From Hoplostethus atlanticus (lineage: Eukaryota; Chordata; Actinopteri; Trachichthyiformes; Trachichthyidae), in contig JAXDDX010000005.1 in the NCBI GenBank assembly GCA_034670405.1, positions 4,407,001 through 4,471,000 of the forward strand: DNA of 64,000 nt, read 5' to 3'. Both the position numbers and the translations under genes were made by a program. The number at the start of each line of letters is the position of its first letter. The first letter of the stretch is position 1. Under the pieces are notes generated by a model. That model searched no databases, was not told the DNA's origin, and saw only the letters and a list, made by a program, of their open reading frames with translations. Below are positions 46,602 through 59,400 of this stretch, one piece after another.

Positions 46602-46680
46602 CTACACGTCGGCAGCGTGAGCTGCGTGATGATGTCACCAGGAAAACAACAAAGACGTCCGTAGCCGTACCTCGACAAAC
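46602..46680 (-). promoter_or_regulatory. Probable preb non-coding first exon and promoter
   Basis: On the minus strand a donor CGTGTAG|GTAGGG ends at 46602 and would splice to the acceptor at 45621, which has a good pyrimidine tract. The sequence is more CpG-rich than its surroundings and includes GGTGACATCATC (CRE/ATF-like) near 46629-46640 on the minus strand. The transcription start is unknown. This is inference without transcript data. Confidence 0.4.
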
Positions 46681-46721
46681 GTTACAGTTAAAACTAAAAC
46701 AAAATCATACATTTCTGAATG

Positions 46722-46935
46722 TACAGTACTGTGCAAAAGTCTTCGGCACATGTAAAACAATTCCGTAGAGAAGATGCTTTCAAAAATAATTAAATGAAAA
46801 GTTTGTTAATATCAAAAAATGTACTATAAAGAGTAGTAATATAAAACACTAATGCAGAAAACCAAAAATAAACATCTAAGACCAAAATTATATTTAAAAA
46901 ATCTAGGGTGTCTAAAACATTTGCACAGTACTGTA
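46722..46935. mobile_element. Tc1/mariner-type MITE
   Basis: The left end TACAGTACTGTGCAAAAGTC and right end AACATTTGCACAGTACTGTA are inverted repeats bounded by TA dinucleotides. The sequence matches the well-known Tc1-like fish terminus. The 214-bp AT-rich interior is non-coding, so the element depends on a transposase from elsewhere. Confidence 0.88.
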
Positions 46936-47358
46936 TATGAAGACGTCATATTTTATATTTTCTTATGATCTTATTAATTATTTAATTGGTTGTTAACTTA
47001 TTTTATACATTTGAACCACTTTCTGATATTCATATCCCTCTTTATACAACTCTCATTATTCATAAAAGATTGGCTTACTATGCTAAGTAAAGGTAAATAT
47101 TTGTTTCTTTGAGTGTAATAGAAGCAAGAAGAATCAAATATATTTCATTAATTTATCTTCTTAATGGCTTAATTTCATAATCATACATGTAAGTATATAA
47201 ATAGATAACCCCTATTCTCAATTTTCTATAAGGATATTGAACAATATATTAATATGATCCTACACTCTTCCAATAAGAAAGCTGTGAAATTCATAAATAT
47301 TTACATTTGCTTTGAGGTATTCTTGTAATTAAGTTACGTGCCCCTAGCTAGGTTGTAA

Positions 47359-48965
47359 GCTGCTGGTCCGGATGGCATATCTGGGCGAGTACTGAAGACC
47401 TGTGCTAATCAGCTAGCTCCAGTGTTCACCACTATATTCAACATCTCCCTGGCTGAGTCTGTGGTCCCCGCCTGCTTCAAGAGATCCACTATTGTCCCTG
47501 TGCCCAAGAATGCTTCTCCAGCATGCTTGAATGACTACCGACCGGTGGCCCTCACCTCGGTGGTCATGAAATGCTTCGAGAGGCTGATAAAGGATTACAT
47601 CTGCGCCTTCCTCCCTTGCTCCATGGACCCGCTGCAGTTTGCTTATCGTCCCAACAGATCCACGGATGATGCTGTCTCCCAGGTACTGCACACCACACTC
47701 TCTCATCTGGACAGCCGGAAGGGGGGCTATGTGAGACTGCTGTTCATTGATTATAGTTCAGCTTTCAATACCATAGTCCCCACCAGACTGGCTGGCAAGT
47801 TGATTGAGCTGGGACTGAACACCCCCCTGTGTGCCTGGATCCTGGACTTCCTGACCGCCAGGCCCCAGGTGGTCAGGGTGGGCAGACACACCTCCAACCC
47901 CCTCACCCTGAACACAGGATCCCCCCAGGGTTGCGTCCTCAGCCCCCTACTGTACTCCCTGTACACACATGACTGTGTGGCCAGGTTCAGCTCCAACTCC
48001 ATCATTAAGTTTGCGGATGACACAGTGGTGGTGGGCCTGATCTCCGACAACGACGAGAAGGCCTACCTGGAGGAAGTTGCTGATCTGTCACTCTGGTGCC
48101 AGGACAACAGCCTCCTCTTGAATGTCACCAAAACTAAGGAGCTGATTGTGGACTTTAGGAGGACACAACAACAGAGGACGTACTCACCACTGGGGATTAA
48201 TGGGACTACTGTGGAGAGGGTGAGCAGGTATAAATACCTGGGAGTCCACATCTCTGAGGATCTTACATGGTCCTCACACACAGACACTCTGGTGAGAAAG
48301 GCAAGGCAGCGCCTTTACCACCTCAGGCAACTGAGGAAATTCAGAGTCTCCCGGAGGATCCTTCAGTCCTTCTACTCTGGAGCTGTGGAGAGCATCCTGA
48401 CAGGAAGCATCACTGCCTGGTTTGGCAACAGCTCCGCTCAGGACAGGAAGGCTCTGCAGAGAGTATTGGAACTACACTCCCCACCCTGCAGGACTTGTAC
48501 ACCAGGAGGTGCAGAACCAGAGCCTGCAGGATCATGAAGGATCCTCACCACCCCAACAACGGACTGTTTCAGCTGCTGCGTTCAGGCAAGCGCCTCCGTA
48601 GTCATGCTGCCAAAACAGAGAGACTGAGACGGAGTTTCTTTCCTCAGGCCATCAGGACTGTGAACTCTGACCTCACCAGGGCCCCCACCAAGACACACAC
48701 ACTGCCCCTCTTATGCACACACACACTTAGGTAAAGACTACACATAATTTATAATTTATATTATATTATACATACAATTTCCCTTTTTTACTATATTTTT
48801 ATAAAGTGCTCTTATTGTAAATATTGTGTTGTTTTTTTTATTGTAAACAGTGTGAACCTGTTATTTGCCCTTTGCACATTTCTGCTGAGCATTGCCACTG
48901 TACATTTCACTGCACACCTCGTGTGTGTATGTGACAAATAAACTTCTTGAATCTTGAATCTTGAA
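47359..48965 (+). mobile_element. L2/CR1-like LINE, 5'-truncated, RT region open
   Basis: An open frame from 47359 ([20 protein letters not shown]...) to 48537 encodes reverse transcriptase segments: [24 protein letters not shown] (first catalytic Asp), [30 protein letters not shown] (FADD catalytic pair) and [12 protein letters not shown]. The endonuclease part is missing through 5' truncation. The C-terminal part ([14 protein letters not shown] ... KDPHHPNNGLFQLLRSGKRL) continues in another frame after about 48470, so the protein is broken. The 3' end has AATAAA (48937-48942) and (TTGAATC)n to about 48965, typical of L2-group LINEs. It is not autonomous. Confidence 0.88.
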
Positions 48966-48969
48966 TCTT

Positions 48970-50275
48970 GTATGTATACTGGGATTTTGTACTTTTCTTT
49001 TTTATATAAAAAAGAGGCTGCAGATCAGAGACAAATACATGCTTGTATTTAAATTTAAATTCTTTATCCAAACCTAAACAGAAGGATACAGCCTTGTCAC
49101 AAAAAACTAAAGCATGCAAGTAGAAATATTTACCATTCAGCTTTTTAGATTTGACAGTATATGTAATATTAATTGTTTAAGCTTAAGTTATGTATTTATT
49201 TATTATTTCCACATGAGCTTTTAATTGTAGCTATAAAATGATATGACAGTTATACACTTTTATACACTTTTTTAATCTGCAAGCACCAACGTGAGTATAG
49301 GGAAATTGATAAAGCTTAAATTTTCTCAAGAGAATGTTAAAAATTCTGGGTGCTAACATCCAATTCATACAACCCCAATCCAAAACAATGAATCTTTGCT
49401 GCCTCTAACATAAAATTACATAACACTCTGTCAGCTGCCAAATGATGTACTCTAATCCAACCCATAATCTGGCTCCACCATCACATGTCCTGACTCCTCT
49501 TTTCCTGATGGTGCAGCTGAAGCATACAGGATATTAATTATGGTGCTGTCTGTTCTCTGGGGTTATCCGCCTCCCCACAGTAGCATCATTAGGGAAATCC
49601 AGCTGTAAATTAATTACTGTTGACATGTCCATAAGCTTGGCAATTCTCTATGGGCTACAGCACTTCGGAAGCATTGGTTAATTCAGTGTTATTCCCCAGG
49701 CTAAAGGTGACCTGTTCTCTATCATATTGTCTAGTCTCTGAATCCAGCTTTGCACGTACGCGTGTGTCATTGCACTCCGAGCTACAAAGTGCATCAGAGA
49801 GAGTTTGGAGTGGCTACAATGGTTAATTTGGGCCATTAAATCTGGGAGATGAGGCTGATGAATTGTTTCCAGTGGATGGCCGACAGTCTGGCTATTGATC
49901 AGAGGTTCAATGCAGGGTTTCAGTGGAACAATCAATAGAGGCCTCCTGGCGGTGTCACTGAAAGTAGACAATCTCAGACACATGCAGGTTACATGCAGCG
50001 GGCTAGTTGGGAAGCGAACAGGCCCATGGGCATCACAACACCACCACACAAGATATAATGAGATAAATTCTAATTTATGTGCATGTGCATTCTCTCCAGT
50101 CCTTGAGTAGTCTAACACAGGGTTCCCAAAATCTTTCAGACCACAGACCCCACACTGTATTAAGGTTTTGTACCGGAGACCCCCATTTAAAGTAACAATT
50201 TAAAATAACTATTGATATAACACAACATTTGCTGTTCTAAACACCTGGTGATAACTTGGTAAAATCATTGTAAAC
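48970..50275. other. Unannotated intergenic DNA
   Basis: No gene is supported. AT-rich after the LINE tail, with no clear repeats recognised. The open frame at 49678-50118 (minus) has no recognisable domain. Confidence 0.4.
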
Positions 50276-50478
50276 AAATTCTGTATAGCTTGATAGTGGA
50301 GCTGTTCCGTCTCTCCTGCGGAAAACACCCAGGACCAAAAAGCCAGCAGTGGGGGGATGATATACCCGTCGAGACGACTTACCATGGTGGAGACAATTGA
50401 TAGCCTGGTGGTTGGTAGTATGGTAATAAACGTGGTAGTGATTTATTGCTACTAAAGTACTACACATAGCACCTTTAA
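50276..50478. mobile_element. TTAAAGGTGC-type MITE, right half
   Basis: It ends TACACATAGCACCTTTAA, the same terminus type as 18532-18811. Its segment 50276-50385 (CTGTATAGCTTGATAGTGGA, GATGATATACCCGTCGAGAC) recurs at 51703-51810. No left inverted end was seen. Confidence 0.55.
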
Positions 50479-50619
50479 GAAGATTTTTGTTGTCTGACCC
50501 TGCTATACGTGGGGAGAGTGAAACCTCTGATCAGAACAGTCTCTAATGGCTTTAATGTCTCATCAATTGAATAAAAATAGTGATATTGAAGTAGTTTTTA
50601 TTTTGCTTGGGGACAGTGT

Positions 50620-50855
50620 GTGAATCGCTGGACTGCCTGGGAGAATGTGGGTGGTGAAAGTAGATAAGTAACGCTGTTCCCTCCCTCAACAACAACTGTC
50701 GAGGTGCCCTTTAGCAAGGCACTGAACCTGAACACTAGCCACCAATAGAAGACTCCCAGTGTGAATGTGTAACTGTGTGGATGTGAAGCAGAGCATTGCT
50801 GGAAAAGAGCCCAGAGCTCTGTCAACTTTCCCTGGTTAAATAAAGGTTAAAAATG
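50620..50855 (+). mobile_element. Fish SINE-like fragment
   Basis: It contains GTGCCCTTTAGCAAGGCACT, GTGTGAATGTGTAACTGTGT, CCAGAGCTCTGTCAACTTTC and a CCTGGTTAAATAAAGGTTAA tail, which match the body and tail of a common fish SINE group. The tRNA-like head is degraded. Confidence 0.55.
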
Positions 50856-50976
50856 GAAGAACAGTTGTCATCTGAGTCTGAACCACAGCAACCAGAGCCA
50901 GAGAGGCTACCACTGCTGAGCAATAAACTTTCACTACTCAACACTATAAATAAAACATTCCCAAAATGATCACCGC

Positions 50977-50978
<2 letters not shown>

Positions 50979-51008
<30 letters not shown>
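50979..51008. repeat. (TTA)n microsatellite
   Basis: Ten uninterrupted TTA/ATT units. Confidence 0.95.
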
Positions 51009-51702
51009 TTCTCATTGTAGCCATAGAGGTAAAGATGTGGTGATGGTTTAAGGGGGCGGGGTTATTGAAGGACAGAAAGTGGCGATGGAGGGGTGGCCGA
51101 GTCAAGTTCGACAGAGAAAGGTAGAATAAGACCGGAAATGTGGTGATTTCAAAAATTAAATGTAATATTTGTCCCTTTTGGGGAAAAATAATAGTTAAAT
51201 ATTGAGATGCAACAAATACCAAAAATCATATTGAAATTCTGAATAATGAATTGTTGTATTGTGTCATAGGAGAGTAGACATCCTTCCAAGCTGTCTGGCA
51301 TGAGTTTGGTGTTTGAAAATGTCTTACTATACGGTACTAGGGGTTTAGTGGAGATAAAGCCCACCTAAACTCATTTTTAACTCGTTTTAAATATTCACAG
51401 TATACACCACAGTATACACCATCGTGAGCAGTATCAAACTGATGTAAATTATGTCTAAGGGTTTAAGGGTCTTTTAAAGGAGGAAAATGAATGGTGGTTG
51501 TTTGACCGCTACATCACTGTCCATATGGCTTTGACTATATTAATCTACTGTAAAAACGGGATGGTTGCAGTAATCGTGTTTTCAATTACTACATATTCTT
51601 CTTAAATACTCTCTTTATTTACACTTTTCTGCTTCCTATTACTCAAAAAACGACGTCGTCGATAAGTTTTATTTTGAAAGTGACCGGAAACTACCCTTTT
51701 GC

Positions 51703-51812
51703 ATTCTGTATAGCTTGATAGTGGAGCTGTTCCGTCTCTTCTGCGGAAAACACCCAGGACCAAAAAACCAGCAGTGGGGGGATGATATACCCGTCGAGAC
51801 GACTTTCTATGA
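51703..51812. repeat. Partial duplicate of the 50276-50385 segment
   Basis: Nearly identical to 50276-50385 over about 105 bp, then diverges. Probably a second fragment of the same MITE family. Confidence 0.7.
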
Positions 51813-51814
51813 GC

Positions 51815-53640
51815 CATTTTTATTTCTAGCCGAACATGTAGGCTGCCGTGTTTAAAGCGGGCTAATGACACCCACATCTTTTCAAAGGGAATAGCACCCA
51901 AAGGAGACCGAAACTGGCTTTAAATGGTAAGCGGATGCAACAATGTTGAATATGCAGATGATTTTCACAGCATCTGGTGGAGCGGGGACAAAATCTCAGC
52001 CTCCAACAGAGGAGAGGAATGGAAATAAGATGCCAAACACCAGGTCTCTGGAAAACGAAAACCTAAACTGAAAATCGGATTCAGCCAATATGTGTGTGAA
52101 ATGTATAGAGATATGGTAAGAAATAGAGTTTACAACTGCAAAACCAGCCATTCGAGCAAATTTGTTGGATTAACAGATATGACTAAGTGGCTTTAGCCCT
52201 ACATTAATCCTCTCTATAATCTGAGAGTGCTTTATATGTAAGATCCTGTTGGCAGGCTTGTGATTAGCATTTGTAGCGAAAGTCATAAAGATCAGTATAT
52301 TTTTTTGACATTTGGTTTTAAAACTTCTGTATTTCCCCTTGTCTCGACGGAGCGCAACATGTAGCTGGGCCTGCAACGGCGAGCTTGGCCCCAATACGTC
52401 TCGTTGTAGGGAGAGAGCATTACGCCAAACTCTGCCCAAAAATCTGGCGGTTTCATTTGGACTTGTTTATCCGCAAATGTACACGCCTCATAACACGTGA
52501 CTCGAGGTGTTTTACGAATCGCCAAGAGCCACTTTCAATTCGGCGTGCATATAATGTACGGAGCAGGATTTATTTCAATAAAATATCAACTTTTCCAATT
52601 GGTTCAAGCTGCTCGCTTCCGCCCACCGCGTTGTTGTTTTGTTAGAAGATGGTGAAGGGAATCGCAATCAAACCAGTACTTAAAGTTGAAATTAAGTTGC
52701 TCGGTGGATTGGGTGTGTATGCCGAAGGGTGGCTCCTAAAGGTTAGTAAGAGGTCTCAGGTCATGATCTAGGAGGTATGTGCCTTTTGTTAGTAAGCAAG
52801 GCCACATTTAACTGCTAGATTTTTGAATGGACAAGTATCAAGGCTACAGTAAGCCCCTATCTAGTAGGCCAACAGACAGATGCAGAAAACAGTTGGCCTG
52901 TTTAGTCAAGATTACCATCATATTTAACCGGCTTTATGGATTGTACAGTGCCTTGATAATTGCTTGTATGAAAAATAAATGCATCTGTGTCTGATGCACA
53001 GGCTCACTTTTGGTGGAAGAGCTAAATCCATGATGACATTTCCTCCTTATGTGTCCCCTTTTTTCAATATAGGCCATGTGAGGTGTGACTATGGAAGCAC
53101 AAGTTGTCCATCCGAGAGGAATGAAGATGGAGCTAGAGGAAGCCCCACAGACGTAAACATTGTTGGTGTATCGCCATACTTAATGAGTTCACCATCGTCT
53201 CGTGGTCGCCATGAGACACAAATATGGGGAACAGAGTAGGAATAGTGCGGGTGACGGGATTTCATTCTTAAAGCGGCCGGACGAGGACACGAGAACTGCT
53301 CATTGGCTGTACAGTGTTGCTGAAGAGTAGGCGGACTCGATCTGTGCATATGACACAGTACTAACTGAGTCAAATGACAGCGATCAATTGAGTGACTATG
53401 GGCACAGCTATGTAAGAAGACATCTTTCCAGTGTACAGGGCCTGACAATCAAGACACTACTTGTGATTCACACCACTTATGTGGCATCTCAGGGTTTCAC
53501 AGCAGAATCGAAACAAGCAGATGGTAGGGCTCGATGTATGCCTGAAATTTACCACAGGATCCTCTCCACTCCTGTAGGACAGCAAACAGATTTCCATTTC
53601 TTTCTTTTTTTCTTAAAAGGAAAAGGTAGGCAACAGAACC
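51815..53640. other. Intergenic DNA and adcy3 5' flank
   Basis: No gene is supported up to the adcy3 start. The last few hundred bases should contain the adcy3 promoter and 5' UTR. A T-rich tract followed by TTAAAAG|GAAAAG near 53618 could be an acceptor for an upstream non-coding exon, but nothing confirms this. Confidence 0.35.
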
Positions 53641-53659
53641 ACCACCACCAGTGTTCGCT

Positions 53660-54334
53660 ATGCCTCGGAACCGGGCCTTTTCGGAGCCCGAGTACTCGGC
53701 GGAGTATTCAGCGGACTGCTCGGTGACCCTGCCGTCTGACCCCGGCCAGGCGGTGGGGCGAACGCATGAGGTCACAGTTCGGAGCTCAGGATGTTGCCTT
53801 TGCCTGCCGCGGTTCATGCGCCTCACCTTCGCGCCAGAGTCGCTGGAGAACCTCTACCAGACCTACTTCAGACGGCAGAGACACGAAACCCTCCTGGTGC
53901 TGGTCGTGTTCGCCGCTCTCTTTGACAGCTACATCATTGTCATGTGCGCGGTGGTCTACACCAGTGACAAACTAGCCTCTGTGGTGGTGGCATCGGTGGG
54001 ACTGGCAGCAGATGTCCTCCTCTACCTGCTGTGCCGGTACGGGCTGCTGCCGGACCGCATCTCGCGGCGGGTGGTGCCCTACGCCCTGTGGGTGCTCATA
54101 GCGGCTCAGATATTCTGCTACCTGGGTCTGAACTACGCTCGCTTCCACCAAGCCAGCGACACAGTGGGCTGGCAGGCCTTCTTCAGCTTCTCCTTCTTCC
54201 TGACTCTGCCTCTGAGGTTGACGCCCATCGTGCTGATCACTGCTGTGTCCTGCGGGGTCCACACCCTCGTTCTGGGTGTCACCATTGCCCAGCAGCAACA
54301 GGAGGACATCCAGGCGGCGGCACTGGGCCGACAG
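53660..54334 (+). CDS. adcy3: adcy3 exon 1 (N-terminus and first membrane cluster)
   Basis: ATG at 53660, residues 1-225, donor CGACAG|GTGAGA. Contains [20 protein letters not shown] and six hydrophobic segments. The most GC-rich coding exon in the window. Confidence 0.96.
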
Positions 54335-56423
54335 GTGAGAGTGGGAAGGGAGTGGGGTGAGACGGAGTAAGGTGGTAAAGTAAGATGCAACGGAAGTAGT
54401 CCGAAATGCCTCAAGCTGTCGCTGCAATTCATTTGCATTTACTTGGAGGAAATGTTGACCACATACTCTGCGGCAAGATGTGGCTGGCCAAACATGGGAT
54501 CTGAGGCAATGCCTTCCTTACAGTTCAATTTCATTGTTAAAATCAACTTACAACATCTCAAAAAGGGCTGTTCATGCAGACCGAAAATAAAAATAAGACT
54601 GTTAAGACTAAATGCTGTACCATACAAGGCTATTTATTGGGTTTGTTGGAATTGTTTGGCCCACATTTTTCGCTCCTATTTTGAAATTTGGACTGCAATG
54701 CTAGAGGTACCACTGGGTCGACAAATGGAAATACATCTGGCGTGGGTGGATTTTCTAAATAGTAGATTGAGTTAAAGGTGTGTGCATGGGAAGTGGGCTT
54801 GAGAGGAAATTGGACCCGGTGGTCTGTTAATTGTAGAGACGGTGACGAAGAGAGGGGTTTTTCAATGGAGACATGCTTACTGGGAAGTAAGCATGGGTAA
54901 TTACTGGGAAGTAAGCATGGGTAACTGAGCACACGCTCGTCACGGAATGGAGGGAGAAACTGAAGAGAAAGATGGTGGGGCATTACATTAGACAGATAGA
55001 AAGAATGACAGGTGAGTGCGTTGATGTGGAGGAGGAACGGGGTGTTGTTGACTTGGAACGAGATGTGTTTTTTTTGTTTTTTTTTACATTGCAGGATGGA
55101 TTTGGAGAATGACACAGGCATTTGTGTGGGTTTGTGTGGAGGACACTCCTGAGGGGTGGGTAGCGTGGCCGACGTGAAGAAAATGACAGCTCGAATGACA
55201 AATGTGAAATCTTGGCCGGAGTATCGAGTCACGGGGTGAGGCTGCGTTTTTCAGATGGCGCCAGCGCGCTCGGGAAAATGACGAGTTTGAATTCTTTCAA
55301 ACGAATCCCGGGCCGTCAAATGAATGTGCACTATTGACGGCAGATTTCACATTTGCGCCGAGTCCAATTATGATCTGTCAAGGACCTACTGTGAATGGAT
55401 ATCATTGATGAGTGCGCATAAAGACTTCTCAAGTGTTGATGTTCAGCAGAAAGGGCACAAAACACGAGGCGAATCTCTCATGTTGGTAGGAGACCCCGAG
55501 CCCTCGGATGCCGTTATGCAACATATCTTGAGTGCTCATTTTGTTCAAGGCCGTGTACTCGTTTGACATTGACATTCCATGACTGTGTACAGCTCTCTCA
55601 CTCACCGTATGTGTTTGGCTGTCAATAAGCTTCGTTCTGCCTCATCGTTACACAACTTTTATTTCAGAGAACCTCTTCAATAAAAGGTCAAACACCCGAT
55701 CTGAGCTCCGATCTGCAATCAGTGGATCGAAATGTCATTACAGTGCAGGGACAGTTAGGGGAATGGCAGCATCGCTCTCCTGCTATTTAACTCATCAACA
55801 GCCACCCCAAATTTAACTTGGGTGTTCACACTGCAAGCAACCTGGTGGATTGGTTGCTGTATTGTGACCGATTGTGGGCGTTGCCATAGGCTCTGATTGC
55901 ATCTACCACGATGGTCTACAGCTACAAAGTTTTAAACAGGCATGATGCTTTAGTATTGTATTTGATAATGTTGTATAATTTTGATGAGTTACCATACCTA
56001 GCTAGAAAGCACTACTTAGGTAGCATTAATGAAGAATAAACAGAAAAAACTTAATAAAAGTACTTGAGAGAGTAGATGCAACTGCTCTCCAAGCATCATT
56101 TTTGAGACATTTATTCCCGTAGCTGTCGAGAATTGGGAAGATTTGAATCGCTGTAATCAACATCTCCATCCATTTTGTGCTTGCCAGGCGGAACTATTGT
56201 TCATGAAATCAGATCAGTATGGAAACAAGGAAGCGTGCTAATATGATTGGTTGTTGACGGCTAAGCTTGTTGAGCGCTGGCCATTATAGAAATGTTAATG
56301 TTAGAAAACAGTTAATTCTGGTGCAATGAGTAAAAGGGAGACAGTAATTTGCAAGATGCAATTAGGATTCCTATTTAATTCCAAGATCGTCACCATTGGA
56401 GACTTTATGTGTTTACATGTTAA

Positions 56424-56482
<59 letters not shown>

Positions 56483-59400
56483 ATGTGATTATATATAAAC
56501 CCCTAACTGATGCATTGTATTTTGCCGTCAAGCTGCTGGCCAACATTGTGATCTACGTGTGCGCCATCACTGTGGGGATCATGTCATATTACATGGCCGA
56601 CCGCAAGCATCGCAAGGCCTTCCTGGAGGCCAGACAGTCACTGGAGGTCAAACTCAACCTGGAGGAGCAGAGCCAGCAACAGGTGAGAAAGGATGCGATG
56701 TGAGGACTGACTTTCCCTTCAGTTTAGTGACATCAGGCATTACGGTTTGTAGTGATGGCGGACGTCTTCGATGTCCAGTTCCATGTGACTACTTTTGTGT
56801 GAGGCACAAGTGAGAGGAGTGGTAATATGGGTGAACGTGTGTATGCTAGGTGCGAGGGGAGCTTGTAGTTATGAATTTATCTTTGGGCCTGTTTTTGACG
56901 TTCGGTGGTGCAAATGTAGATGACATCATGTTGAGATATTTCCAGCGCAGGAGATATGCATGGAGTTCGCTAGCAGAAAATGTTTCATTGATCTAAAACA
57001 TCAACATCAACGTCAGGTTTTGGTGTCAGCCCCTCAGAATCAAAGAGCAAGGGCTTCTTTCTAGACCGACGTTCAACAATCATACAGGGAGAAATCCATC
57101 AAACACCAGTTTCTCCACCGACAGCAGCCTCAATAGACCAGAATGCAATGCAGCCACAAGACATGTTTTGTTTTGACTAAGGGGTGAGTCATTCTGGGAA
57201 ATGTAGGAAATCAGTAGCAAGTAAAAGTTGGCAAGGATCTTGACATCATTTTTTTTGGGGGCCTACACACCACTGTGCCTGTCCAGCCAGTTTGTGACGT
57301 TTTGATTTTGTGTGTGTGTGTGTGTGTGTTTTAGTTTGTCTGGCGTATGTCTGTTTGAGTTAGCACTGTGTCAGCAGTCAGCCCCCCCCCCCCCCCCACC
57401 CCCTCTCCTGTCTCACAGCTGTGGCCACTGGGCATTCTCGATCGCTACTATTTATGGAACAGACGGTTCATGCCACAGAGTGCGAGAGAAAGAGAGGAAA
57501 AAAGCCGAAGAAGAGAGAGCTAGAGCCAGTAGGAAGGGGTGATTATGGAGGAGGGAAAGAAGGAGGAAGCAAAGGTGTTCTGAGAGAGAGAGAGAGAGAG
57601 AGAGACAGAGGGCGAGAGAGGAGGACATAGCGAACAAAAAAAAAAAGAGAGAGAGGGCTGATAAGACCACGAGAGGAAGAAACTCCCAGAATACTAATGG
57701 AGAAGCATGGGCTGCTGGGAGACGAGGGCCGCCAGCCAATCAAGGAGCATCCGGTGGCTGCCGGTTACCATGGCAACCAACCTCCTGAGACGGTGTCAGC
57801 TGTAATCACAGAGCTGACTCGCTCGCCCGTTGTTTTTTTTTTGTTTTTTTTGCCTCTCTCTCTCCCTCTCTGTCAGGCTTTGATAAGAATATTGAAACCT
57901 GGCATGCCCCCCCCCCAACCCACCCCTTTACATGTAGACTAATGTATGTTTATGTGTGTAGGTGTATATTACATGTATATGCACATATTTCTGTGTGTGT
58001 GTGTGTGTGTGCATGTGTGTGTGTTTACTCAAGGCTTTGTGCTTTGTTTGACACGTTTGTGTTTTCTACAGTCCTGCTACTGGGTCAGTGAGAGCAGGAT
58101 CTTTCCAGCCATGTTGACTGACAGTTTGAGGCCATTCAGCTCCCTGTAAACAATGCTCTCTAGAAAGACTCTTAACCATTTCCACCACACATTCCCTGTC
58201 TTTTCTCCCCCCTTAAGTATGTTATCTGCCTCTTCTTTAAATAAGGGCATTGGGTCAAGGGTCCATGGAAAACCATATAATGGGCATTCCTCTTATGTCA
58301 TAAAATAACACCTTTTTAAGATGTATCTGCTATCCCTTGCGTATATCTCCGCCTACTCCTCAGGAACGACTGTTGCTGTCCATCCTTCCGAAGCACATAG
58401 CAGACGAGATGCTGCAGGACATGAAGAAAGAGGCCAGTCAGAAAGAGATGCAGCAGTTCAACACCATGTACATGTACAGACACGAAAACGTCAGGTAATG
58501 TAGCAGCTTTTCTGCGTTTTACCAACCCCGGGGCACAGATCGTTCCTATTCATTGCCCGCCAACCAGCCCAAGGACCTCCTCAAGGACCTCCAGAGGCAA
58601 CTTCCGGTCCTTGAGGAGGTTCCTTGAGTCCTAAGAGTAACATAATTTCAATACAATTGAATTGACTAGAAATTATCCCCATTAGAGAATGTATAAGACT
58701 ATTGGAATCATAGCTTTCACTCTCCCTGAACGACCTCAAGACGTTGCTGTCATTCATTTACATTTACTTGCATCAAACTGATGCCATGGCTTCCTCCTTG
58801 AATTTATTCAAACAGATAGACGTGGAAAAACTGACCCTCAAAAGTTCAATTTCATTGTTAGAATCCACTTTGAACGTCCGTGTCCACCATGTGGCGACGA
58901 GAGTATTATGCAGGGCAAAATGTGCAAATGCCATAATACTGTTTAGCTTTTTTTTTGTGGGTGTATTGGGTTTTATTTGATTATGGTTTGGTTTGAAAAA
59001 AGCAACAACAAAAAACTGTATGGGAGTAAGGAGTAAGGAGGATATAGATATTTGAGAGTCACAGCACAGCATTTGAGATCTCCTGCTATAAAGTATATCT
59101 GCCAGTACCTCTCTGGTTAATCACCTGGCGTAGTCTTTGTGCCGACTCTTGTCGCTAATCACCTATCCCCGTGTTAATGTGATTTGTCCCGTCTCTTCCT
59201 CTTCCTCTTTTTTTTTTGCAGCATTGTGTTTGCAGACATCGTAGGCTTCACCCAGCTGTCCTCCTCATGCAGTGCTCAGGAGCTGGTCAAGCTGCTCAAT
59301 GAGCTGTTTGCCCGCTTCGACAAGCTGGCTGCAGTAAGTTTCGTACATACATTTTCAGTGCACAATATTCTGATTGTCACGCAACTTTTTTATTGTTTGT

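Noticed and set aside
53766-54438. Long alternative frames on both strands across adcy3 exon 1
   Set aside because: They are shadows of the GC-rich coding exon.
54630-55232. 200-codon minus-strand frame in adcy3 intron 1
   Set aside because: No domain, lies antisense in an intron, and its low-complexity Ser/Pro/Leu content suggests chance.
57470-57740. Arg/Glu-rich frames that look like a nuclear protein
   Set aside because: They are translations of a (GA)n purine tract within adcy3 intron 2.
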